Assembly (NCBI GenBank): GCA_963922205.1 | Contig: CAWUHX010000065.1 | Location: 372,001 to 436,000, forward strand | Direction of reading: 5' to 3' | Origin: Romanomermis culicivorax | Lineage: Eukaryota; Nematoda; Enoplea; Mermithida; Mermithidae | DNA length: 64,000 bases | Shown here: positions 32,481-44,000 of the stretch, in pieces | How the letters are laid out: each line of letters begins with the position of its first letter | How positions within the stretch are numbered: position 1 is the first letter of the stretch | Notes under the pieces: model-generated | What the model was told of the DNA's origin: nothing | What the model saw: the letters and a program-made list of their open reading frames with translations, nothing else | Database searches by the model: none | Translations under genes and position numbers: made by a program

Positions 32481-33549
32481 GAAATAGTAAAAATTTTCGC
32501 TCTAAATTGGCTAAGTTCAATTTTGGTCAACTGTAAGAGCTGTATGCCTTTTTGACCAAGCACACCATATTTGTTATTGTACTGCATATTTATTCCGTAT
32601 TTAATCAACTTATTTGTTTATTTTATTATATTCTCCTAACATTGCTTAGTGCTGTTGCGAATAAAATCATCATCATCATTTGTGTAGCTTAGGGGGTACG
32701 GATTTTTTCCCAAATTTTTTTCCAAATTTGCATATTGCCGACTAAAATGATGATGCTGATTACGAATATGTCAATAGTTTTCCATAAAATCAAATATTTT
32801 GACTGGTAACAGGGTTTCATATGACAATTTTTTTTCTCAAAATTTTCATATTTGTGATCATGTTACGGATAAATCGATGACGCTGATCATGAGCGTGCCA
32901 GTAGGTTTCCATTCTATCAATTATATTGACCGTGTGATTTGCATTTTTATCAGCCTGTAGTTTATTCTGTAGGTGTAGCATATCTTTCAAAATTTACATT
33001 TTTTACGAATTAAGACAAAATCGTTTTTTTCCGTTGAAATTTGATAAGTCGATGAAACCCGAATGATGTCACGCAATAGAACAACAAAAGCGACCAAATA
33101 ATACTCACTGCACTCACTCGGGGTGAATTAATGACTATTGTAATTGTATTAAATGTAAACTGATGTTTTTTGCACAATAAACTATAAGTTGACAAAAATG
33201 CAAACCTCACAGCAAATGTTTTCTGGTAAATATATTTGATAGCACGGTAAACTACTGGCATATTCATGATCAGCATCATCAGTTTACCCTCAACATGATC
33301 ACAAATTGCTTCGCCTCGCCCCTAAGCCTAAGAATTAAGTACTAGTTGAATGACGCGCAATACACCGTAGTTTACGTAGCTTTGGGACAAATGATCATCT
33401 TTACACTAACATCAGTTTACACTATACTGTACTTCGCGCGGGTTGCCCATACACTCACGCTACCTTTTACGTTAAAAACTTCGAAAAATATTCAGGTTTC
33501 GCTTAAGTACATAAGTGCCAAATCTCCTTAATTTTTAGGCATTTCAGGG
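32481..33549. other. Intergenic, nothing recognised
   Basis: AT-rich with scattered GATGATGCTGAT / ATCAGCATCATC words near 32740 and 33270 that form a loose inverted pair about 540 bases apart. No gene or defined element was found. Confidence 0.4.
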
Positions 33550-33953
33550 CATACATGTATTTGGAGGGAAGTGCTATAGGAACCCCCCCAGAAATCGTCG
33601 CCCATATGGCCAACCATTGGGCGACCCCCCAAAGATTTTCCAATCCTATTGCTAGCTCTATGGTAGTCATAGGGACCGCCATATTTTTAGTTGTAAACTG
33701 AAAAATGTCAATCTTTTAATGAAAAATGTCAATTTTTGAACCGATTTCTTGGCGCTCCGCGCCATGAATACATTTTTCAGTTTTTAAAGACGAAATTAAT
33801 ATTTTTTGAACCGTTTTCAGACTTTATTGGTAAAAAAACCAAAATTTTTTTTCTTCAGAGACCCCTCCCGCTAAAATTTTGGAAATTAGTGACCCCCGGC
33901 CCCAAAAAAATCGCCCGATCCCTCTACACACCCCGGGCCCAGTTACATCTATG
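33550..33953. mobile_element. hAT-type MITE, family B
   Basis: Ends CATACATGTATTTGG and AGTTACATCTATG, flanked by TTTCAGGG and TTTCTGGG (7/8). The body matches 42165-42585 throughout, including ACCATTGGGCGACC, GGCGCTCCGCGCC and the CCCCGGCCCCAAAAAA tail. Confidence 0.8.
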
Positions 33954-34690
33954 TTTCTGGGGCTGAAAAGTTGGAAGCGCAAGATTTTGAGGTTTGTTTT
34001 GGCTGTATAAAATATACACCATTCCCGCCTCGTACCATCAAAACTTTTACTTTGACGAAAGAACCGATTTTTTCGATGATAACAATGATTTGCCGAAAAA
34101 ACAGCGCGCATAGAAACAGCGACTGTGAGTATTTTTGGGTGAAAAATATTTTCTACATGTGTAGAAAATTTAGTTATCAACAAAAAAGGTTCGTCGAAGA
34201 GATAATGTTATACTGTATTTCTGGACAGTCTTTCTCGCCAGTTGACGACGAAAGAGGTGAAAATTTTCTTTGCCAGAATAAAATCTCAATGTGTTCCTTT
34301 AAGCGGAATTTTTACGGCCTAAAAAATTTTGCACCTAAGTTTGATTTTCTCTTATTGTATGATAATACAGCATAGATTTGACAGAAAACCCTAGCGCTGC
34401 GTGCGTTCGCGCCTGGGTTTGATACTTCGTAAACATTTCCGTTCGTTTTCGCTTTTGAAAAATCCTGAAGCAATGAAGAATCGAACCTGGATTTATCAGC
34501 ATTTTGATCTAGTCAGGCTAGCAAAAAGCTTTTCGAAGTTTTGAACTTTCGATTTTTGCTTGACTTTTTGGACTTTTGCCTTGATTTTTCTGGGTTTTTA
34601 TTGCGTTTCTCTATCAGATAAAATAGAATTTGTATCGACAACATTCCCGAACTTTGTAAAATCATTTAAAATATGCTAGTTCCATCTACA

Positions 34691-34911
34691 AGCATTGCGG
34701 AGCGGGTACAATCATCCATTTGATTGGTCGAAAAAATTTATCGGTTTTTCGAACTTCGTTTTGTAAGCTTTTCTAGCTTAGGTTTAGAGTTAGGCTTTGG
34801 CATAGGAGACAGTAAACTCGAAAATTCGATATATTTTTGCGGTCAATCAAATTGATGACATAAATTTTTTTGCACCAAATTGATGATTGTTCTCGTTCTG
34901 CAAAGCTTAGT
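34691..34911. mobile_element. Family J palindromic MITE, short copy
   Basis: AAGCATTGCGGAGCGGGTAC and CATTTGATTGGTCGAAAAAA on the left pair with CAAATTGATGATTG...CTCGTTCTGCAAAGCTT on the right. The centre has only a few TTAGG-type words (AGCTTAGGTTTAGAGTTAGG), compared with about 22 units in the copy at 25188. Confidence 0.6.
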
Positions 34912-35026
34912 GTTCTGTCCTAGAACTATGCTGAATCAAACATATTGAAATTTGAAAATCAGTGTTGAGAAAATTTTCGATTATAATCGTTGGAAAACTT
35001 TTTCACGAATGTCTCTTATAGGCAGA

Positions 35027-38000
35027 ATGGATTCGATAGCTCAGCAGCAAGGAGTGACTTCCAACAATAACGTCGAAAATCCTTACACCAACGTACAACC
35101 GAAGAAACCGAAGAAAAATAAGAAAGCGGATCGGAAACGTGAAAGCAGGATCGTCACCAACGCCAAATTCGACAATAAATCTCAAAAGAATGCAAACGCG
35201 GACGGAAAGAAACGAAAAATCCAGAAAGATAGGCTGAAAAAGAAAACAGAGAACAACGCCAATAATTTTACAGCCATATTGAAACGAGAAATCCCGAAAA
35301 AAGACATTATTACTGAGAAGGAAGTCTCGTCGTTAGAAAATGCAAACGCGAATGCGAAAAATGATGAACAACATGGTGCTATAGAACGAAACAATTTTCC
35401 TTCTACGTCGCTAAACGCTTCCGACGAAAAAGAATCTTTAACGCCCTCGGAAATGCCTCATTTGAAAAAACTGACCGAAGAGTATTTGGAGATTTTAACA
35501 TCGCATTTTATCGTGCCGTTGACTAAAGTAAACTGAAAAATTTAAATTTCAACGTGAAATCTAAAATTTTTTCAGCAAAGTCCGCGATTCGAAAGGGCGA
35601 TATTTTACTGTCGCGCATGCGATAATCACATCAATTCTTTGCACCATACGGTTCGACATATTCGAGAAACTGGTCATATAAAATTAGTCAGAGTGAGATT
35701 TCCATGGAATTATTGTAACTTTTGCTATTTCGAATATAAAATGCGTAAATTTAGGGCCGTTCTTAGGGTTTTAGCGGCCCTGGGCGAAATCAGGTTTAGC
35801 TGCCCTCATTTTTTCCCAATAGTTATTATACACCGCGCCATTTTCAGATAGTAGGGGATTTACTACTTTACATATTTTAGAATACCTAAAAACGACGCAT
35901 AATTCGATTATTACAAGATTCACTAAAAATAGCACATTTATGAACCGGTCGAACGGTCTTCCGACTCTGTGTATGCTCATGCATCACAAAGGACATTACA
36001 CAGCATATAACTAGCATGTTATGCAACGTCTGCACACACCTCAATAAAACGCGGGGGACAGAGTGCACAGCGGTTTTTACAAATGAAATTTCCAGGTTTT
36101 TCAGGTCTTTTTTCCACAATATACCAGGTTTTTTCAGAGCAAAATTCAGTTATTGCTACATAGAATGATAGGGATGTGTATACCACACATAGACCTGAGC
36201 AATGTACTGATATTTCGAATCTCCGCCGACAAACATACCAAAAACATCAACTAGAAATCAATCATTTTTGATAAATTTGGTTAAAACAACAGAACTCAAA
36301 TCGATTTTGGACTGGAAATTTCAAGTAAAATTTATAAATCAGGCAACCACCAAAAAGTAGAGATTTTTGACCAGCAAGAACTTTTGTCGTTTCCCAGTAC
36401 TAATCAGAAGCTGTAAACATGTATAACATTATAAAACAGACATGATACTAAAAAATTCTATGAAATTGATTTTAAAATATTTCAACAACATTTTTCTAGA
36501 TTCTGTGATGCCTGAGCTCAACATTTTTTCCGAAAATAAATTTTCATCACTATTCGACAATTTAATTTTGTTGCCACATTTTTTCGTTTCAGTAGCCGTC
36601 TATTTTTCTTTATGTAATTATGTTTCAACTGTTTGATGGTTTTTTGTGTCGAGAGTGGCTGTTTTTGCCACTCTTAGCACAAAGATGCGCAGAGTGAAAA
36701 AACAGGTGATTTACACAATTGTGAAATTTGTGTGTTCTGATGCACATTGTGTGGACTGTAAAGCTCCATAATTTTTTCTCAAATAGGAAAATTTTTTTAA
36801 AAACCCGTTTCTACTCAAAAAAGCTCATTAATTGTAGCTGCTGTTTGTGTACAAGTTAGAATGATTAATACTTATTGTATTAGCATTTTGAGTAGTGTAC
36901 TAACTGCACCACAAGGTGGGTTTTAGCACCTGTTTTATTCCTAATCTACAAAAGCTTGTTTCAAAGCGTATCATAAACTTCCCGGATTATTGTTATCCAA
37001 GGAGAATCACTATTCTGAAACTCGATACCTTTGAAAAAAAGGAGAGTCCTAGCCAGGCCTGTAGGCAAAGGGCCTGTAGGCAGGGGGGTTGAGGGGCCAT
37101 GGCCACCCCGAAATAATTGAAGTGTTGAAAAAAGGAAAGGGTAGGAGGGACCTTTGGTTTCAAGTCAGAAAAAAGAGAGTCAAGTCAGAAATGCCAATTT
37201 TATGGTAAATTGAGTGAGAACAAGTGTGCGCCCCCCCCCCCCGAAAAAAATTCCTGGCTACAGGCTTGGTCCTAACTATGTTATATAAAATATCTTTTTA
37301 AAAAACAGATTTGAAGTTGAAAGACTTCAGCGCTATGATGCAGTCGACCACCAGATCAGGAAACAAAGAGACTTAAAATTAAAAGTGGTACCGAAAAATT
37401 GAAAAGAGTGGTCAACGAAGTGCATGTATCATGAAGGACAAATTTTTCGAATAGAGTAAATGAGCCTTCGATAATTTTGAATAAAAGTTTGGCTGCGACC
37501 TCGCTGCATCAATCATTTCGAAATGAACGGAATATAACATGGAAAATTTCCAAAACCAAGAAAAATAGAATTTCCTGAAATTCGTTTCAATTTAATCATG
37601 TGCAAAATAATAAATGTCATACAAAGCATCTCAAGGGGTACAATGATAGCTGCTCTTCGATCAGAACAGCAAATCTCATTGCATTACTAGCTCTCAGTAT
37701 CTGGACATTGTAACTAAAAGTTAGCTTCTAAAGTTATAGCAATCATCGATTTGGCAAACATAATATCAGCAGAAAAGTTGAAATCCTGATTACTCTTCAA
37801 AAAGCGTTAAATATTAATGAAAGACGAAATAGATCTACAAATGCACTAAAATGTTAATTGAGTAATGATGATAGACTTCCTATGTGCACTTGAGCTAAAG
37901 CCATATAAGTAATGATACTAATGCTTAAAACTGACGCGAAGCGCAGGGCAAATTTTGAGGTTTTAAATTTTTTAAATGAAAATTTGGCTTATGCGATAAT

Positions 38001-41000
38001 TCAGGCTTATCTTGCGAAAGAACAACTACATCATAACAATCTTAATCGAAATTCCCTGACTTTTCCAGGTTTTTCAGGAACAACTTTTTTCCCTGACTTT
38101 TCCAGGTTTTCGAGGTTGCTGGAAGCCCTGCTAATAGCAAAAGAATTTGATAAACTGGCACAAAAATTATGCTTGTGGTGTACTGTTTGCATGCAAAAAT
38201 AGAAAATTTTATTGAGGGCGGCTAAAAAAGGCATTCTTCAAGCATATACTAAAAGACTTTTAGTGGCCCTAAATTTTTAGCGGCCCTGGGCGGCCGCCCA
38301 GCTCGCCCCTTCCTAAGAACGGCCGTGCGTAAATTTATATTTGCTTTTTCAAGAAAAAGTCCTCCGTTGAATTGCTTAAAATTATTCCCGAGCCGACTCA
38401 ATTTCATTACAAAATTTTGCACGACAACTTGTGCGATCTAGCGTTAAACAACTGTCGCCCATTGAGCGATTATGAAAAATTTGACGCCATAGCAGCGATT
38501 TTAACGACCATCGTACGTTCAAGAATACTAAATGATAATGGTAAGCAGGAGACATGCATGGCACGAATTTTCTAGGGGTACTTTGATTTTTCATTGCAAG
38601 TGGGAGTCAGTGGGCAAAAAACAAAAAGACCTGAATTATTATCAAATATAATGTCCAGAAAGTAACGAAAAAATATTTCTTCAAAAAAGGTCGTTGTTGT
38701 GGGTATCTGACAATTTTTTTCAAGGCAGGGTTATCCGGGGTCAGAGGTATCAGGGTTTTATTCACCCTACTCGCCTATGTGCATCTATTGTGTCGAAACA
38801 AGCATACCTGCAAGAGATCCGACCAGTTGGGGGAGGGTAAACCCAAAATTTTGAGGTGGGGGTCCTAACATTTCCAAAATTTTGGGGAGGGGTCACCCCC
38901 AAAAAAAGTTGAAAAAAATTCGAAAATTTTCTCAAAAAGGCCAAAAAACATTTTTTCCTATTTTTCCTAGTTTGGGGGGGGGGGGGGTTGAGTATAGGGT
39001 TGACCAAGTTGGGGGGTTCCGACATTTGGGTGTAGGGTTCGACCAAGTTTGGGGTGGGGGTCCGAAGGATGGGTCGGATCCATTTTTTGGCTACGTCGAG
39101 TACGTATCCTAAAAGACTGCTCATTGGATTCAGATATAGGCAACTGACATCCTCGGATACGTATCTAGAACAGCAGATCGTGTATATATGTCTAATTAAT
39201 TCGAAATCAAGTTGTATAAATTCGCATTTCTTTACAGTTCAGTGGGCACTGTTTTTTTTAGCCCGGCGCTAATGAAACATCGACCGCGCTAATGAAAATT
39301 TTTTTAAATTTTTACTTCAGAATTTACTGTGATAAATATAGGTAGGTACGTTTGACTCAAATTTTTGATGAAATGCTTTCTATCAGACAAAATTCAATTT
39401 CAATGAAATATATCGACATCAAAAAATCGACCGACTTTGATTATTTGACAGATTGACATGACTCGCCATCAGGGTTTTTTTAGGCCAATTAGGAGCCATG
39501 GCTCTTAAAAATTCTGATTGGCTACTAAAAATTTAGGGGCACAAGCCAAATTGGCTTGTAAAAATTAGAGCCGAACGACCCTTTTGATTAGGTGAGTTTC
39601 CTGTCCGGCGATGCATTCTTGTGCGTTTTAATGAAAAAATACGAAAAATTTTCCGGCGCTTCGCGCCAGATTCTAAATCATTTATGATTCTTGGTATCAT
39701 TTCTGTTGTGCGGTTGGAAAATAACAGCCTAGCTTATGCTTAACGCGTTTAAACATCAGCATGTTATGGATGAATGTTTGACCTTGTATTGTTTCTTCAC
39801 ATATTTGACAAAAACCTAAATTTTTCTGTATTTTTGTGGCCTCTAGAATTTTCGACTTTCGTGAACATAACTTTTTGCCTTTGGAATAGAATTAAGACAT
39901 CATCAGCATGAGAAAATGGCAGAGGTTCATCTTTCTGAAGAAGCCATCCAAATCCTTTGTTGCTTGCTAAATTTTCGAATTTTAGTTTGCCCGACTGAAA
40001 ACATGTTGAATTCACTGAAAAATTAGATCTTTCATGCAGGAAGTATACAAATATTCATTTTTAAAATTTTGACCCTAGAAGCCAATTGGCCTGTTGAGAA
40101 AAAATGACAGAAAACCTGCTCGCCATAGATTAAAATGATAATATGTAACTTATAATATCCTGAAAGAAGAAGTGTTGTCTTGGTTTAAAATATGTTTACA
40201 ATAACACATTTCCCAATAATGCGCAATACAATAACTAATAACTTGACCATTAATGTAAAAAAAAGAAACTACTGCGCGCTAATAAAACTTTTTTGCGCTA
40301 AAAGAATCAAACCGCCATTAACGGCACTGTGATCTTTGCAGGCTTTTCAATACTCAAATGATGTGATTTTGTAAGTTCAAATGGTTCTTCGATGGATCTG
40401 GGTTTGAAAAACCCACAAAGATATAATTTTTGACAAAACTATAATATTGAGCGAAACTTTTTGGCTCGAATCCGATGTGCTGAATAATTTGCGTTGAGGT
40501 AGACACACTTTCTAAGAACTGCTTGAAGTTGCTGAAAATGCAAAAAGTGAACGAAAAATCAACTTTTTACATCAATTCAATCAAACTATAGTCTGCCATT
40601 GCCCTGTGAATCTATTCCACGACCTTGTTTCAAAACCTGGTTATTATTTTAATAGCAGCCTTGCGAAAAAAATTTCTTGAGACATATATTGGTATTTTCG
40701 GAAGATTATTTTCCTTCAAAATTTGCCGTTTTTCAAAATTTTTGAAGCTAAACCTGTAACAATTTTTCCTATAGCCGAAAAGACAGGCTTTACAATACCA
40801 TGTTCATGCCCACCTTATATGAGAGGTGCTCTTTGGGTGCTTTTTCCGCCTTGTGGAGGCCGCATTCCGCATGTTTGAAACAGCCTGACAAAGCTGGACT
40901 TTTTTTGGCAACTTACCTCATAGATGGAATAGGCCCAGCTAGGATTTTTTTAGCACGGTGCTGATGAAACCAGAGTCGTGCTAATGGAAATGTATGGACG

Positions 41001-44000
41001 TTAGCACGCTTGCTAATGATCGAAAGGGAGAAATTTTTGAAAAAAGTTCGAGAAGAAAGTGAAGGATAAGACAAAATTGTGATGAAAAATTAAAAATCGC
41101 CGTTTTCACAAATAACGTCAATATCTTTGTTCTTTTCGTCACTTTTGCGTAGTGAATGACTGTGGCTCGAATCTGTATTCGCTTCGGTTCTAACCTCTTG
41201 GACACTACTTAGGTAATTTGAAAATAGCTGTTTGAACATATGCTGAAGTTTACGCAGATCAGTAATAGTGAGTAGCAAATATATTTGTACGTTTTCTGAA
41301 AAAATCAATCGATAAACTGTATTGAAGTTGATGTGCAGTTCCAGATACAATGAAAACATGTAAACTTTTATCCAACACGAATTTAGCTATTCATAAAAGT
41401 ATAAATGTCAACTTATTTACTTGTTGTTATTTACTCATTTACTTTGTTGTTGAAACAAGTAAATAAATTGACAGTAAAAGTATTACTGTCAACTGATTTA
41501 CTTGTTTTACTCAATTAATCAAGTGCATATGTAAGACTGAGCTGATTTAATGAGAATCAGATGAGAGTTATTCCTTATCAAAGTACCAATATCAAGCATG
41601 ATTTCATGAGTTAATACAATAAAATCATGCTATCAGAATTGACAAACTCACACAAACTTTACATTAGTTTGACACCAACAAAGTAACGTTTGTCAATCGT
41701 ACCAACTGTGCTAATGAAATATTTCTCCATTAGCGCGAATGCTAATGGGATCATGTTAAAAAACTCCGGGCCCAGCTCCTCATTCGCCGCTCCTTATCGC
41801 CTAGCCAGGCTGAGTTGATCGCGACAAGAAGCGTTTGAAGCTTATCTACACGATTCATCGACCCCTTAAGGACGGGAGGGTGTGTTTGCCTAGGCCAGCT
41901 GCGGTAAAAATCCATGCTATCCCGAGATCGATTTGATTCTCGAGAGTAGCAGTTGGAGGCCATAACTACTAGACCGAGACGGCCAGAACTATTTATTGTT
42001 TCCCATACTGTAAAATCGAAACCGCGGTTTTGGAAACAGTTAATGTGAAACTCTGAGCTCAAAGACTGGAAAACTGAAAAATAATGTATCCATATGTTGT
42101 GCAGGTCATTCGTTGAGGAAACAGAAAGAGCTACAGTTAGGGCAACTAGTTACTACTTGTGAACCATACATGTAATTGGGGGGGGGGGAAGTGCTATGGG
42201 AACCCCCCCCCCAGAAATCGTCGACCATATGGCTAGCCATTGGGCGACCGCCCCCCCCAGGATTTTCCAATCCTATGGCTAGCCATATGGTAGCCCTAGG
42301 GACCCCCATAGTTTTAGTCGGAAAAATACTGAAAAATGTCAATTTTTGAACAAAAAATGGTCAAAAACGTCAATTTTCTCGGCGCTTCGCGCCATAAGTA
42401 CATATTTTATCATTTTTTAGACAAAAATTACTACTTTTTACACCGTTTTCGGACATTTTTCATGGAAAAAATCGAATTTTTTTTCCTTCAGGGACCCCTC
42501 CCCCCAAAATTTTGGGAATTACTGACCCCCGGCCCCAAAAAAGTGCTCCAACCCCCCCAGACCTCGGAGCTCCGTTACATGTATGTTGTGAACTACTCCT
42601 TGGCTAGGCCTCGTATGTGCAACAGTTCTTGTACAGATCTGACAACAACAAACAACACAAATATATTGGTTCCTCACAGAGCGGACCTCGTAAACTCCCA
42701 GAGAAAAATGTATACCCACTGGAATGAACTGGGTAGAGGAGACCCTCAACGGTATGTCTCCTACTGGACGTCTGCAAGTGAGCGTTGCGTGGGCCTATAG
42801 CCCTATGTATGCCTACTGTTGTACCGTCGATGACTATGTAAATGCGCAAAACCATATTAATATTAAAAGAAAGTGTATGCAACACTAATAATTTTATGCA
42901 AATATACATCGGACACGGAGAAAGCTTTAATCGTATGGGCGATGGCATTAAAACTTTAAAAAAAAATATAAAAACGAAAGCTGATTTCACCATCACATTT
43001 TCTTCTTCCTTTGGCGCTCCGTTTCTATGCACACTGTCTGCGCTTCCCGATCGCCCATCGATGATTTGCATGTCGACTTCCAGATCGCCAAATGGGCAGC
43101 AACAGAATGCTCAACATATAATAGTTTATTGTTTTTTTTCAAGCTCTTACGCGTTTTTTAAATTCCAGATGCTTACGTGCGAATTTACGGATCGGGCTTG
43201 AGCTTGTTAGCTTTGAAAAATACTTCAAATTTGAATTTAGAATTAGTTTGCCCGGAAAATAAGTTGAATAGCGCTTACGTCTTGATAACGATGCACGAAA
43301 TATTGAAAGAATTAAGTAAATCATTATCCTATGAAAAATTTGAAGGATATCTGTTTTGACTCCAAAATTAAGAATTTTTCTTTCAAGTTGAGCTTTAAAT
43401 TCTATTCTTGGTAAAAGCGTCCATTTTTCTTACAGAATTACTATTCCACAATGTTAAGGCCGATTTTGGCTGCAAATGGCCATACATTTCTTTCGAAATG
43501 GTTAAATCGGATGCTTATACGGACATAAAATGTGTTCTATCCGTTCGTAATAAACAAGCTTTTCAAGTCAATCAATTTATCCGAGTTTACAGCGTGGTTT
43601 TCCCCGCTTTTCGAATAATAGCCGTTTGTTGGCGATTATGGGCGAAAGTAATATTTGAAAAAATTTTCTTTCCGAACTTTCGAATTCATTTTTTTCTAGG
43701 CCTGTCGTTTGGACAATTTTCGATGCGGTTCGATACCGGCGTACGTTTTCGACCTTATGCTTATTCATTTTTTACAAAATTGCCAGCCTCCTTTACTGCC
43801 AATTTTACACAGGGTCAGCTTTGAAAATTTGCGAATTTTTTTGTAAAATAGTTGATTTTCTCTTTTTTTACCATTTGTAAATTTTCTTTTTCCTTTTCAT
43901 ACATTATATGCATGCTTACAGAATCCCGACGCTTTTGATAACATCGACGTCGCAGAATCGGAATCGGAAAATTACGAAACCGATATACAAAAGATTACCG

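Larger units (their letters stand above)
38541..43168. other. Uridylyltransferase intron 3, transposon-filled
   Basis: A phase 1 intron with donor GTAAGC and acceptor TTTTTTAAATTCCAG. Besides the elements listed separately (39247-40329, 39470-40118, 40941-41769, 42165-42585), it holds a family A relative at about 38804-39070 (CATACCTGCAAGAG, GACCAGTTGGGGG, GACCAAGTTTGGGG) whose right end is missing. The joined exons encode the run into the first nucleotidyltransferase domain (DNDAYVRIYGSG). Confidence 0.7.

Noticed and set aside
33971..34375. 134-codon frame with several cysteines
   Set aside because: No recognisable domain, no clear splice sites; the reading crosses ordinary AT-rich sequence. 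Could be an unrecognised exon but cannot be supported.
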